This document shows, piece after piece, positions 42,875 to 55,279 of a stretch of 64,000 bases of DNA (positions are counted from its first letter, which is position 1; every line of letters starts with the position of its first letter). The DNA comes from Geosiphon pyriformis. Lineage: Eukaryota > Glomeromycota > Glomeromycetes > Archaeosporales > Geosiphonaceae. Location of the stretch: the NCBI GenBank assembly GCA_016748015.1, contig JAAOMT010000328.1, positions 450,955 through 514,954 of the forward strand. The letters are read 5' to 3'. The position numbers were made by a program, and so were the translations under genes. The notes under the pieces were generated by a model that was not told where the DNA came from, did no database searches, and saw only the letters and a list, made by a program, of their open reading frames with translations.

Positions 42875-44250
42875 TATGACTGGGAGATTAACAAGAGAAA
42901 GATTTTTTAATATGTTTATTTAAAATTATATTGGTAAAAATCTTAATATTAAAATAGATTTTGGTCAAATTAAGCTTAAATAAGCTTTTTATTAATAAAA
43001 AATATCCAAATATTTATGTAATACTTTTTTATTATTTTGATTTATATTTTAAATCTAAAAAATTTGATTTATTAATTAATAAATATAAATATAATTTTGT
43101 TATTATTAATTTTAAAAAACTTATTTATAATATTTAAAATACTTTAAATTATGATCTTGATTATTATTAATCTAAATAGTATTATTAACAAAAGCATTAA
43201 AAGCCAAATAAAATATTAAGTTGACTTAAATTTTAATTTTACTTATTTTGATCACAAATTTAATATTAATTTAATAACTATACAAAGTTTATGCTTTTTG
43301 ATTTTATATAAAAAAGATTATAAAAATTTTTTTATAGTAAAAACAAGAATATTTTTTTTAATTTAGATTATTACGTATCTTGTAGCTATTTATTAAACCA
43401 AAATCTGTTATTAAATACTTAATTTTATTATTATAAATAAAAAATTGTTAAATCGACTTATCTGTAATATGTAATACTAATTTTAGTATTTATTTATTAG
43501 TAATTCTAATAAATATTAGTTTAATTAAAATAAAAAATAACTTTTTTTTATATAAAATTGAATATAGATTATATATTTAATTTTTTATTATGTCTTAGCT
43601 AATTTATAGTGTTTTATAATTAAAAAATACTTCATTATAAACAATTATAATATTTATTAATATTTTTTTATATATAATTAAATATAAAACTATAATGTAA
43701 ATAATATTACTTTATTATCCAAATAGAAAAAACAAATCTAAAAGATATTGAATAAATGTGATTAGAAAACATAATAACATAGAAAAATATAATAACACAA
43801 AATAATACAGAATAATATATTATAACTTAAGATAATATGAAATAACACAAAATAACTAGTCATAATATATAATAACTAGTTACAATGTAAAAAAAATAAA
43901 GCAATAACAGAAATAGTAAGTAATAGCTAATAATAACAAGCAATCAAAAAGCAATCTTATAAAACTAAAAATATGTATAAAAACAAGTAGTTTTAATAGT
44001 AAAAAAAGACAAAAAAAATTGTCAAATAGAAAACATATCTTTTATTCATATCTATTAGATTTATTTTATCTATATATCTATATTATCTTAAATAAAAAAA
44101 ATATTTAAAACCAAAAATTACTTATCCATGATTTATAAATCTTATGTTTAAATTGACTTACTTATTTTCTTACTTTTATTTCTAGTCAAATATTTTTAGT
44201 ATAAAATATTTCAAACAAATAATAATTTGGATTAATTATTTTGATTACAG
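42875..44250. other. AT-rich block with a degenerate AATAACACAAAATAAT repeat
   Basis: Nearly all A/T up to the H LTR. At about 43745-43935 a degenerate tandem of units like AATAACACAAAATAAT and ACTAGT-containing variants can be seen. No coding potential is apparent. 42875-42900 may be the LINE 5' UTR. Confidence 0.55.
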
Positions 44251-45081
44251 TATTACTCATAAAAAAAAAACAGATATAGAAAATAGCAGACCAATAAGAG
44301 AATAATATTTAGCACATGAGCACATTGCTCAGTAATGTGGAGCAATGTCAGAAAACATGGCACATTGTTCAGCAATGTGGAGCAATACTAGAAAATTAGA
44401 GCACATTGCTTAAGAAATTATAGCACATTGCTCGGAAATGTAAGTAATCTCATAGAATATCAATTATGTATATATAGCAGTAGCATTAGAAGTAAAAAAA
44501 GCAGAATCTTTTAGTTAGAAATCTTCTATCCACAAATATTAAATAAATAAATCATTTATTATTCAAATTCACTCTCCACTATCAACATTTCATGTTAATA
44601 GTAATTGATACTTAACTATACTGGAACAATAGCTTTTGATTACAGCTATTGACAAGATACTAACTTGCACATTGTCATGGCTCATTTCTTTATTTTCTTT
44701 TATTTTTCATTCTTTTTTTGATTTTTCTTGTTGAATACTAACGAATTAAGAATTAAAGTGCTGAGTTATTGACATCACAGATAGCCTGATAAAAGACCCA
44801 GAAATAAGGGTAGAATTATATATATATTATCAGATAGCTTACCAGAAGGGCATGAATGCCAGAATAAATCCAGTTACCAAGCTGAGAAAAAAATTGGGAA
44901 ACAACTTACCAGAAAACTGCAAATAATATCAACAAATAATCTCTGTCTATTATACAAAAGACTCAACTCTAAAACCTTCAGATACAACCAACATATCAGT
45001 ATCACCAGCATTGTCAAGATATTGAGCACTAAGTTATGAATTTGTTATTTGATTTGAGACCCCAAATAATCATCTGTAACA
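44251..45081 (+). mobile_element. 5' LTR of element H (C family)
   Basis: Starts TATTACTCATAAAAAAA, ends CATCTGTAACA, and is followed by a primer-binding site. Palindromic units lie at about 44315-44440, before the TATA-like TATATATAG at 44469-44477. The left flank is AT-rich DNA; the 3' end of H lies outside the window. Confidence 0.85.
44469..44477 (+). promoter_or_regulatory. Putative TATA box, C-family LTR
   Basis: TATATATAG downstream of the palindromic repeats. The same sequence is conserved on the minus strand in the LTRs of C, F and G. Promoter role inferred. Confidence 0.45.
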
Positions 45082-45083
45082 TT

Positions 45084-45101
45084 TGGTGCTCCCTGTAAGG
45101 T
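45084..45101 (+). other. Primer-binding site, element H
   Basis: TGGTGCTCCCTGTAAGGT, two bases after the LTR end. One transition away from the A copy. Confidence 0.8.
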
Positions 45102-45144
45102 ATAATCTTACAGAGAACCAGCATCATCAACAATCATCCAAAAG

Positions 45145-45277
45145 TGGCAGAATCAGAAATCATAAGGACAAATCATTTAAGATTCACCAAATCCTTATTT
45201 TAACAGTACAATCAACAATTAGGATTGAACAATAATTATTTCCCAGCAGAATTAGCCTTTAACTTCTACATTAACAA
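45145..45277 (+). pseudogene. gag N-terminal part, element H (before F)
   Basis: GTG GCA GAA at 45145 opens VAESEIIRTNHL, then NNYFPAELAFNFYINN, where element F is inserted. The next gag residues (NKITECLGRTV) resume at 55284. No ATG lies between the primer-binding site and this GTG. Confidence 0.78.
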
Positions 45278-46104
45278 TGTTACAGATGATTATTTGGGGT
45301 CTTAATTCAAATAACAAATCCATAACTTGGTGCTCAATATCTTGACAATGTTAGTGATATTGATACGTTGGTTGTATCTGAAAATTTTAGAGTTGAGTCT
45401 TTTGTATAATGGACAAAGATCCTTTAAGGTTGATGGTAGTTGTATTCTCAAGTTGTTTTCCCAATTTCTTTCTCAGCTTGGTGGCTGGATTTATTCTGGC
45501 ATTTGTGCCCTTCTGATAAGCTATCTAATAATATATATATAATTCTATCCTTATTTCTGGGTCTTTTACCAGGCTATCCATGATGTCAATAACTCAGTGC
45601 TTTAATCCTTAATCTGTTAGTATTCAACAAGAAAAATCAAAGAAAAAAAGAAAAATAAAAGAAAATAAAGAAATGAGCCAAGGCAATATGCAAGTTAGTA
45701 TCTCGTCAATAGCCATAATTAAGAGCTATTGTTCCAGCATAGTTAAGTATCAATTACTATTAACATAAAGTGTTGATAATGGAGAGTGAATTTGAATAAT
45801 AAATGATTTATTTATTTAATATTTGTGGATGGAAGATTTCTAACTAAAAGATTCTGCTTTTTCTACTTCTAATACTACTGCTATATATACATAATTGATG
45901 TTCTACGAGATCACTCACATTTCTAAGCAATGCTTACATTGCTGAGTGATATGCTTTAATTTTCTAATATTGCTCCACATTGCTGAGCAATATGCCATGT
46001 TTTCTGACATTGCTCTATATTGCTAAGCAATGTGCTCACATGCTAAATACTATTCTCTTATTGGTCTGCTATTTTTTATAACTGTTTTCTTTTTATGAGT
46101 AAAA
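45278..46104 (-). mobile_element. 3' LTR of element F
   Basis: Minus-strand start TTTTACTCATAAAAAG after the polypurine tract, end TCTGTAACA. Palindromic units at about 45915-46045. Confidence 0.87.
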
Positions 46105-46117
46105 TTATTTCCTTCTT

Positions 46118-46751
46118 TTAATATTGAGCTCCATTAAAATCTTTGTTTTGAATTAATTCTAATACTTTCTTTTCAAGTATTGTTTGTTCAACTCTGTTCT
46201 TTATGTCTTCTACATGTGTATTGTTTATTATTTTTTATTGGTTAATGGTTATGGTTTCTATGTCAGAGTGTAACAGTATTTCTGGATAGTTCTGAAATAT
46301 GTTGTGCAGTCAATAAATTGTTCTCACATGTAGTGTTAAGTTCGTCTTTTTCCCAATAAATTTTTCAATTTGCTGTATTATGTTTTGGTTAAATACTCTC
46401 TTAGATTTGTCAATATACAACTCTTGAATATTCAACTTTCGACCTAACTGGTAGTAACAGTATGATATTGAAAGTTGTTCTGTTCATTGCTTCCAATTCT
46501 CTTTTGTAAGTTCTTCTGTTGGTACCATAATAAGTATTTTTCCAAGTGTTCTTTACTTTTTCTATTATGTTATCTAACCAGTTTTTATTATTCTTTGGTA
46601 ACTACTGATATGGTGTATTCTTTGTCTTTCTTTTGGTGTTTTGATAGCAAATTGTTTGGTTGTTAATAATAATTTCCATGTCTAAAGGTTGTTGACTTAA
46701 GGCCTGGAATAATTGTTGAGCTATAGCGTGAATATAATCTGGTATTTCCAT
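46118..46751 (-). pseudogene. Post-integrase ORF, element F
   Basis: ATG at 46751 opens MEIPDYIHAIAQQLFQALSQ. Later blocks are KNWLDNIIEKVKNTW, SYCYYQLGRKLNIQELY and FNQNIIQQIEKFIGKK. TAA at 46118 lies against the polypurine tract. At least one frame change (near 46520) and several stops. Homologous to the open E copy and to G. Function unknown. Confidence 0.62.
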
Positions 46752-46889
46752 TTTTTTTGATTGCCTTTGTCACATATACTGTGTTTTTATATACTCTTTT
46801 ATTGTTTGATTTTACATGTTTGGTCTAATGATTATGATTGGTTTTAGATCTTGTGGAATCTCATCTGGTTGAACTAGTATTTGTTGTAT

Positions 46890-48220
46890 TCCTAATTGTG
46901 GAATGTTATGATGCTATTTGGTAATATGGTTTCAGTTGATCATCATGTGCTGCTTTGGCTAAGGTTTTGTTGTCCCATCTTAATTTATAAGCTCCATTTC
47001 CAAGAATTTTTTCTATGTGAAATAGTCTGTTCCATTTGGGATCGAATTTTCCACTCTATTGTTTTTCTGCTTTGGTATAATGTAAAAATACTTTGTCTTC
47101 AATCTTGAATTCAACTGGTTTATCTGGTAATTGGTTATTGTATCATTTTTTTTGCTTTTCTTGAGACTTTTGAATGTTATCAGCTGCTTTTTGTTATCTG
47201 TTTCCTAGTGTTTCTATTAGGTCATATGTTCTTTTCAACAATGTTTCTTGAAAATTAGCTTCTGTTATTGGTTCTGTTGGATATCTGCTGACCTCTTTCT
47301 CAACTGGGAATGTTGCTGTCCTACTATATACCAATTCAAATGGTGTTGCTTGTATAGTATCTTGTCTCATTGTTCGATAAGCAAATAATACTAATGGTAT
47401 AAACAAATCCCATTCATTTTGGTTTTCTTGACTGATTTTGGCAATTGCTTTACACAGTATTCTATTAAACCTTTTGACTAGTCTATTTGTTTGTGGATAA
47501 TATGGTGACAATAATGGTCTTTTTATCCCAAATCTCTGACTTAATTCTGTTAATGTTCTATTCACAAAATGAGTTCTTTGATCTGATAGTAGTTTTTTTG
47601 AACATCTATGTCGACATATTAAATCTTGATGAACAAATTTGGCAATGGATTCTGCATCTGCTCTTTGAATGGCTTTTGCTTCTGGCCATTTTGTGAGATA
47701 GTTTATGGCTACTGCAATATATCTGTTGCCTTTACTGGTGATTGTTAATGGTCTAACTAAGTCAATTCCAATATGATCAAATAGTTGTCTTACTTTGATT
47801 GGTCTTAATGGTTTACTTGGTCTTGTTTCTCTTTTTCTTCACAAGCATCACAATTTTGAACATATTGAATGATGTCTGGGTACATTAATGGCCAATAATA
47901 TCTTTTTCTGGTTCTTTTTATGGTTGCTTCTTTATAAAAATGTTCTGCTGTTGGATCTGAGTGCATGTTGAATAATATTGTCTCTTTCTCTGGTTCTGTG
48001 ATTACTCAGATTGGTTGATCTGGATTTCTTCTGTTCTTCTGATAGAGTATATTTTGATTGTTGTTTTATGTTGTTTTGTTTCTTTTGAGATAATTTTTCC
48101 TTGAACAATTGGGTATTTATATAATGTTAGAGTTGTTGGTATTTTTGTGTGTTCATCTTTTGTTATATTTTTGGGTTGAAATGTTTTTAGATTTGTCTCA
48201 TTTGCGACAGTTTATCAGCA
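46890..48220 (-). pseudogene. Integrase, element F
   Basis: The HHCC region is damaged by a frame change near 47835. Core: GIDLVR, LLSDQRTHFVNRTL, NRLVKRFNRIL (catalytic Glu replaced by Lys), TPFELVYSRTATFP. Tail 47130-46900 with the WSGKFDPK-like SH3 segment. Stops near 47195 and 47580. Confidence 0.85.
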
Positions 48221-48239
48221 TTTTTATTGTCTTTTCCTT

Positions 48240-49550
48240 TTTTATAATGTACTGTATAATTAAATGGTAAAAGTTCTATTTTTCATTTGGCATGGCGATT
48301 GTTTACAAATTTTTGTTTCTGGATTGAAGTCAATCCTTTGTAATCAGTGTACACTTCAAACTTTTGACTCAAGTATTCCTTCCATTTGATAACAGCCCAA
48401 TAGATAGTTAAGTGTTCTAGTGCTGGAGTTTCATAGTTTTTCTCAGCTGGACTTAAGCTTCTACTGGCATAAGCTACTGGATGTTTTCTTCTATCTGAGC
48501 TTTTCTGTAATAGTACTGCTCCCAATGCTTGACCTGATGCATTGGTGGTGATTATAAATGGTTTGCTATAATCTGAATACATCAATACTGGAGCTTGGAT
48601 AAGCTTTCTTTTTAATGTGTCAAATGCTTCTTGTTGAGCTTCAGTCCATTCATACTTCACATTCTTGGTCTGTAGATGGTGAAGTGGCTGAGCCAGTTTT
48701 GAAAAGTTTTTGATGAAACAGCAATAATAGCCTGCAAAACCTAAAAATGCTCTTAGTTTTGTCAAGTTGGTTGGTATTGGAAAGTTCTTAACTACTTCAA
48801 TCTTGTTTGGATCCGTTTTAATTTCATCTTTACTTATTACATGTCCCAAAAACTTGAGTTCAGTTTTTCCAAAGAAACATTTGGTTGCATTTAGTTTCAA
48901 TTCAGCTCTTCTTAATCTTTCAAACACTTGTTGGAAATGATGCAGATGATTATCAAATGTTTTTGAGAACACATTGGTGTCATCCAAGTATATGACTACT
49001 GATTTCCATAGTAATCCAGTATAAACAATTTTTATGAGCCATTGGAATGTTGCTGAAACATTTATCAAGCCAAATGGCATGACTTCAAACTCAAAATTTT
49101 CTTTTCTTGTGGTGAATGCTGTTTTTTTTTGTCAGCTGGATCCATGGCTACTTGCCAGTAACCACTATCTAAATCTAATATTAAGAACTATTTATTTCCT
49201 CCAAAAGCATCGAATAGTTTTTGGATCTTTAGAGTTGGATAGCTATCACTTTTTGTTACTTCATTTAGTTTTCGGTAGTCTACACAAAAACAGATTTTTC
49301 TATTTTTTTTATAGATTAGTACTACTGGTAACGACCATGGACTTATTGATGGCTGAATTAGCTCATTGTCAAGCATCTGGTTGATTTCTTGACAAATGAT
49401 CTCCTGGCTAGCTAGTGGTACTCTGTATGCTTGTTGTTTAATTGGCATTGCATTTCCAGTCTTGATTTGATGCTAGATGATATTGGTTTGGCCAAATTCA
49501 TTTTCACTGGCAAAGACGTCATTGAAATTTCTGAATAACATCTTTAGTTG
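48240..49550 (-). pseudogene. Reverse transcriptase and RNase H, element F
   Basis: RT front: MPIKQQAYRVPLASQEI, CFCVDYRKLNEV. A 1-bp loss in a poly-T tract near 49121-49131 shifts the frame. From 49080 the frame is open for 265 codons: MPFGLINVSATFQ, VVIYLDDTNVFS (YxDD intact, 48992-48970), LGHVISKDEIKTDP, then RNase H (FIITTNASGQALGAVLLQK, first Asp changed to Asn; LEHLTIYWAVIKW; YTDYKGLTSIQ). It is the longest uninterrupted RT-RNase H reading here. Confidence 0.9.
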
Positions 49551-49556
49551 CATCTG

Positions 49557-50723
49557 TTAGAGTGGATCTAGATTCTCCATGTTCATCTGTTCCAATTGTT
49601 TTGGTTGGAGCAGATAACATTCACTTCTTCCATAAATGGTTTGTAATGTAATATTCACATATCCGCAAAGCTGTAAAAAATCTGGAATGTGGTTTGGTGG
49701 TTGATCCTCAACTTCAGTGGTTAAATATCCAATAATGGTTTCCTTTGGTATTTTGATGACCTTTTCAGTTGTATTATGGATGGGGATTTTGATGTTTTTA
49801 GGGCTTTTGGCTGATATGTAGAGATTGGTAAGTCCAATCTCTCCTGATTCACAAATAGTGGCTTCTGTTTTAAACAATTGAGCTTGATCTCTTACTTCCT
49901 TTTTTATGACTAACATATACTGGCCATATGGCAGAATGGAAATTGTTTGATGGGTTGAGATAATTTCTTCTTTGTCAACAATTTTTTTTTCTGCTATATT
50001 AACTAGTATATCTATTCTATCCGTTAATTCAAATTTCTGTATTCTTTTTGCTGTTATATCTAATTCTTCCCTTTTTTCCACTGAAACTAATTGAGCTATT
50101 TTCATCAGAGGTAAGAATATTGCCTGTGCTATCTTTTCATTTGGTTCTATAATATAAGTTTTTTCTGAGTCATTTTGTAGCATGGCAATGATATTTTTTA
50201 TATATCTCGCATTAATTATTCCTCCTCTGATGTTGATTTCTTTTTTTGCTAAACTACTCCTAGATGCTAATTGGACCATGATTGTTGCTGGAATTTCCAA
50301 AGCTATTTTGAGATCAATACATGTGCACAAATTTGGTTCCAATTTAATGGCTTCTTTTTCTGGATATCTCAGATCAAACCCTATGTCAGTATCATGTGCA
50401 CATTCTGGCATAATACTTTCATTATTATCACTATACCATTTGAGTTCCTGTTTCTTTGAGAGATCAGGAAGTACAATAAATGTTTTGGGGTTTGAATTGG
50501 AGTTTGACTTGTCATAATTTTTGTTGCTATTTGGAGTGGAGCTGAAACCATTGTTTTTGTCATCATCATTGTCGGAGTTTGAATTGGGATTAAAAGTTGA
50601 TTCTGATTCTAATGCACAGCTGTTGATTGGTTCTTCTTCCTTTGGGATTGTGTAGATCATGTGTGATGGTAGATTGTAAATGAGGTCACACTTATTATAG
50701 TATTGAAAGTTACATAGAATCAA
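49557..50723 (-). pseudogene. dUTPase domain with linker and spacer, element F pol
   Basis: A 388-codon open frame. An Asn/Ser/Asp-rich linker occupies about residues 1-100. Then motif 1 GFDLRYPEK, motif 2 ASRSSLAKKE, motif 3 GGIINARYIKN (Asp changed to Asn), motif 4 EKIAQAIFLPL, and motif 5 position KRIQKFELTDR, which lacks GFGSTG. The beta-rich spacer from ISTHQTISILPY to LQTIYGR leads to LLQPKQLEQMN and RT. Motifs 3 and 5 are lost, so it is probably inactive. Confidence 0.87.
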
Positions 50724-51300
50724 ACAGTGATCACATAGTCGAGTGTTTAGCTATGCTAAATGTTGCTCTTGTTTTTCTCTGGTGGGTGCCAAAGTTTAAT
50801 AGTGTTCATGAAATTCTTTTGGTTCCAGGAGATTTATGGCTGGTTTTTCATCTCAGTCAAGTTCTATAGGTTCTGGTGGGTTGTTTTTAATTTTTCTGAT
50901 TTCTTTGGATATTGCTCCTTCTATTTTGGCAGTTGTCATTCTCCAGATCTTGTCGTCATTGTATGAACAACTGTCCAATTGTTGTACTGTTCTTCTCCAA
51001 GCTGCTTCTATTAGTGTCTCTTTCCTTATCCAGTCACTAATTAGAATCGTGTATTGGCACAATTCGTTGCACATTTCTTCTTGCTCTAGAATGTCATTTC
51101 ACATTTTTTCATCTAAGAGAGTTTCTCTACAAATGAGACAAGATTGGTTGTCCTATTTTCCTTGCCTCTTTGGTCATCCAAAGCATTTTAAAATACATGG
51201 ATGGCAGTAGAATTTAGTGGCTGTGTGTGTTTTTTATTATCACTACAGCATGCATCTATTGACGACAATTTCTTGTCACAATCAACATATACTAGTTTAG
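50724..51300 (-). pseudogene. Cys-rich module, element F pol
   Basis: Starts with YVDCDKKLSSIDACC near 51275 and loses frame near 51235. The second part, from 51074, reads CNELCQYTILISDWIRKE, then KIWRMTTAKIEGAISKEIRK and CDHCLILCNFQYYNKCDLIYN near 50700. It matches C, E and G in order. The WNDIP equivalent is out of frame. Confidence 0.68.
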
Positions 51301-52200
51301 GTCGGTGATAAGAAGAAAGTTGTGGTGTGGCATAGATGTATAGAATATGTGTGGTAGGGGCTTAGGTGGTTTTTTCTTCTTTTTTTCTCCCTTTTCCTTT
51401 ATTCTCTTTTTATTCTCAACTTGAGGTTTCTTCTTGTTCGTTGTTGATCCAAGTCAGATTGTCAGTTTTCCAGGTGGGTTTCTCTTTTTGTTTTCCTTTT
51501 CTGTTGTTGTCCCATAAGAGTATTGGCAGCAGTTTTTTGTATTTGGTGTTGGTCCAGGAAACTTGTTAGGCTTCCCAGGTAGGTTTCTTCTTCTCTTCCT
51601 CAAATTTTATAAGTGGGATTATCGAGTTGGTGGTCTTGAAATGGCCACACATAGCTGGTATGCGTGTGTGTTAACTGTTTTGACTGAGTTGTAATTTTTG
51701 AGTAGTCCAATTGAGTATGACATTAGTTTTGGATAACCAATTGTTGCCTACCAATGCTTAATATTGGGTTGCTTCCATCACTAGAACTTTGATGGGAGTA
51801 ATAATGCCATTGACTTTAAAAGGAAAGTCATTAATTTCACCAATGGGAGTTTTGGTTGCTCCATTGGCGGTTATGATTCTGGCACTGGCAGCGTGATCAA
51901 CTTGGCGACCTAATTGGTCCATGAGTTGTTTTGTAATGATGCTGCCAGCTGATCCACTATTTAGGATTAGTTTTATGAAGTGGCCATCAACTTTGACATT
52001 AGTGTACATGGCAGTAATGGGTTTTTCTTCCAAAGTGGCTCCATTAAATAACAGCATGGTCAACGGTTCTTCGAGTTCAAATAAGAAGATGGCATTTAGT
52101 GATTTATTCTTAGTAATAGTAGCTGGTAGAATGTTGCTAGTAAGTGTTGAGTGTTGGTTGGTTTCCAAGTTATTGGGTTGAGCGTCTTTTGGGGTGACCA
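51301..52200 (-). pseudogene. Retropepsin and linker, element F
   Basis: FIKLILNSGSAGSIITKQL near 51945-51985 has the catalytic Asp of DSG replaced by Asn. TPIGEINDFPFKVNGIITP, LVGNNWLSKTN and PAMCGHF follow. The Trp-rich linker at about 51600-51400 corresponds to that of C and G. Confidence 0.82.
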
Positions 52201-54369
52201 GGAGACTTAAATAGTTCTGAAAATTCGGGTTTTGGGTGTACCCAGTGCCTGAATTCCATTGTCAAGAGCCTAATAATTGTGCCATAAAACTGGGGATCAG
52301 TTGATAGACAATTATTGACAATCTCCAACTTTGTTGGGTCAATTTCGGCATTTAAGTTCTGTTTTGAGGTAAGTTCTGTGGTGGTGTTTGGATTTGTTGG
52401 GGCTGATATATTACCTGGGGCTGTGGCTGATAAATAGATTGTGGTTGCAGCTGATAAATTGCTAGTGTTGTCAGTTGATAAATTAGCATTTGATATACTA
52501 AGAGTTGATAAAGTGGCTGCTATATTATAGATAAGTAATTCTGATGATATGGTTCTGAGTTTGGTAGGTTATTCAGAATATGAAACTGGCAATTGGAGTT
52601 TTGATATTGATTTTCTGATCATTGGTTACTTAAACAATGGTGGCAATTAATTTGTAGGTGTCCTTATTTACCACAATAGTGGCAAATATGCGTTTCCTGT
52701 TGCCACTGTTGATTGGTCAATGATAATAGACACGATTGATTCTGGAAATGATTCACATTTCTGGAATTATTGCGTCATTGTGGTGGTTGATAAATTGCAC
52801 AATTGTTAGCTAAGTATTTTTCTAATTTCTGATTGATGAAATCACTAAATTGTTTCAATTTGGAATCCAATTCAGATAATCCATTCATTACTAGATTAAT
52901 GGCTTGGGCATGATTAGCTTCGAGTTCAATGGCTTCAAAATCTTTGGCATTTGTGACGGCTGCTTACAGATTGATGGAATGCATTGAACGTATGCATTAC
53001 AGGATGCTACTGTATAATCTGTGAATAAACTGATTTAGGATCTGGGCTACTGTGAAATAATTGGGGTCAATGACTTGGATCTGGCACAGATTCCTGTGGA
53101 AGCATTCTAAGTAAGTAGTAACTGCTTTATTTTCTCCTTGTTTAATGATAGTGAAGATGTTTGCTAGTCTGTTAATGCTGTTATTGTTGCTAAAGTATCT
53201 TAAGAATTCTATTTTGAATGCATTAAAATCTTGGGGTTTGTTGACCAGGCTTTGGTACCATGAATCAGCCATATTTTGGAGAAAATATGGGATGGTTTGC
53301 ATGGCTCTGATGTTATTCCAGCCATTAGCTGCAATGGTTTTCTCCATATTATTTAGCCATATTTGGGCGTCATCCTCTTTGCTAGTAAATTTCTTGAGTT
53401 TTGCTATTAGAGTGTAGACTATTGGATACAAGTTTGGTTGTTAAAGTTGTTGTTGTTGTGGCTGTAAAAGCGGCTGCTGTGGTAGTTGTGATGGTTGAAA
53501 TAGTTGTTGTTGCCGTTCATCAATTGGTGGAACTGGGGGTGGATTGATCATGATTACTGGAGGTAAGTGTTATTGATTATTAATGTTGGGGTTTCAATTG
53601 TTTTAATTGTGCTGTGTTTGAAAATTCAGAGTTTTAATTTCCGGGTTTTTTGGGATTGGGTTCTGGTAAGTAAATTCTTGATCTTCAGATTCTTTTTCTT
53701 CTTTCTGTTTCTCTTCCGATTCTGTTAATTCCCAGAGATTTGTGGTTCCAAATCTGGCTGTAGTAGTGGTGATTAGAATCTTGATGGCATTGGCAATCAC
53801 AATTTAAATCTTTCAAAGTAATTACCATATGGTCTTAATAACTCTGCTTTTCGTTATTTACTTTGAAATGGGAAGTGTTCAAAGATTAATATTGCATTTG
53901 ATGTAGACACATCTGTTGATGAGATGTTGATAGCATTTCTAAGTGTATAATGATATAATGGATTAATAGGTGATTCAACTCGGGTTTTTTTCCAATTGGG
54001 TAGTTGGATTTGTTTTGGTGTTACTGCTGGGGTTTGTAATCTTCCTTTGCCTTTATCTGCATAGGTGATGGGGAATTATTGTTGTGTATACCTTTTAATA
54101 GTTTGATTGATTTCTCTAATAATTGGTGCAAAACTGTAGTTTTTTGGTAAGCTGGTATGTTGAAATAATTCTGTATAGAAGTTTTCTCTTGCTGCTTCAA
54201 TGTTAACTGTTCTTCCTAAGCACTCTGTGATTTTATTGTTAACATAGAAGTTGAAGACTGATTCTGCTGGGAAATGATTATTGTTCAATTCTAATTGTTA
54301 ACTGTATTGTTGAAATAAGAATTTGGCAAATTCTAAATGGTTTGTCTCTATGATTTCTGATTCTGCCAC
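52201..54369 (-). pseudogene. gag, element F
   Basis: GTG GCA GAA at 54369 opens VAESEIIETNHLEFAKFLF. FNFYVNNKITECLGRTV follows, then a Lys/Glu-rich linker. Capsid region at 53431-52997 (YTLIAKLKKFTSKEDDAQI, FKIEFLRYFSNNNSINR). Zinc knuckle near 52690-52650 (HYCGKxGHLQINC), then a Gln/Tyr-rich tail. Stops at about 54299, 54078 and 53440 and frame changes break it. Confidence 0.82.
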
Positions 54370-54410
54370 TTTGGATAATTGTTAATGGTGCTGGTTCTCT
54401 GTAGGATTAG

Positions 54411-54428
54411 ACCTCATAGGGAGCACCA
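54411..54428 (-). other. Primer-binding site, element F
   Basis: TGGTGCTCCCTATGAGGT on the minus strand, two bases after the LTR end. Confidence 0.8.
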
Positions 54429-54430
54429 AA

Positions 54431-55279
54431 TGTTACAGATAATTATTTGGGGTCTCAATTCAAATAACAAATCCATAACTTGGTGTTCAATATCTTGACA
54501 ATATTGGTGATACTAATACGTTGGTTGTATCTGAAGATTTTAGAGTTGAGTCTTTTGTATAATAGACAGAGATCTTTTAAGGTTGATGGTAGTTGTATTC
54601 TCAAGTTGTTTTCCCAATTTTTTTCTCAGCTTGGTGGCTGAATTTATTTTGGTATTTGTGCCCTTCTGGTAAGCTATCTGATAATATATATATAATTCTA
54701 CCCTTATTTCTGGGTTTTTTATCAGGCTATCCATAACGTCAATAACTCAGCACTTTAATCCTTAATCTATTAGTATTCAACAAGAAAAATCAAAGAAAGA
54801 AAGAAAAATAAAAGAAAATAAAGAAATGAGCCAAGGCAATATGCAAGTTAGTATCTTATCAATAGCCATAATTAAGAGCTATTGTTCCAGCATAGTTAAG
54901 TATTAATTACTATTAACATGAAGTGTTGATAGTGGAAAGTGGATTTGAATAGTAGATGATTTATTTATTTAATATTTGTGAATAAAAGATTTTTAACTAA
55001 AAGATTCTGCTTTTTCTACTTCTAATGCTACTGCTATATATACATAATTGATGTTCTATGAGATTGCTCACATTTCTGAGTGATGTGCTATGATTTTTTG
55101 AGCAATGCTCACATTGCTGAACGATGTGCTCTAATTTTCTAATATTGCTCTATATTGCTGAGCAATATGCTGTGTTTTCTGACATTGCTCCACATTGCTG
55201 AGCAATGTGTTTACATGCTAAATACTATTCTCTTATTGGTCTGCTATTTTCTATATCTGTTTTCTTTTTATGAGTAACA
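54431..55279 (-). mobile_element. 5' LTR of element F
   Basis: Minus-strand start TGTTACTCATAAAAAG at 55279, end TCTGTAACA at 54431. Palindromic block at about 55070-55215. Outer flank ACAA matches 45274-45277. Confidence 0.88.

Larger units (their letters stand above)
45278..55279 (-). mobile_element. Complete Ty3/Gypsy retrotransposon F nested in H gag
   Basis: LTRs at 45278-46104 and 54431-55279, primer-binding site 54411-54428, polypurine tract at about 46105-46120, and duplication ACAA (45274-45277 and 55280-55283). The minus-strand order is the same as in C. F is the only copy with an intact RT YLDD motif, but its retropepsin Asp is Asn and its integrase Glu is Lys. It is inserted antisense into a member of its own family. 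Confidence 0.93.
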
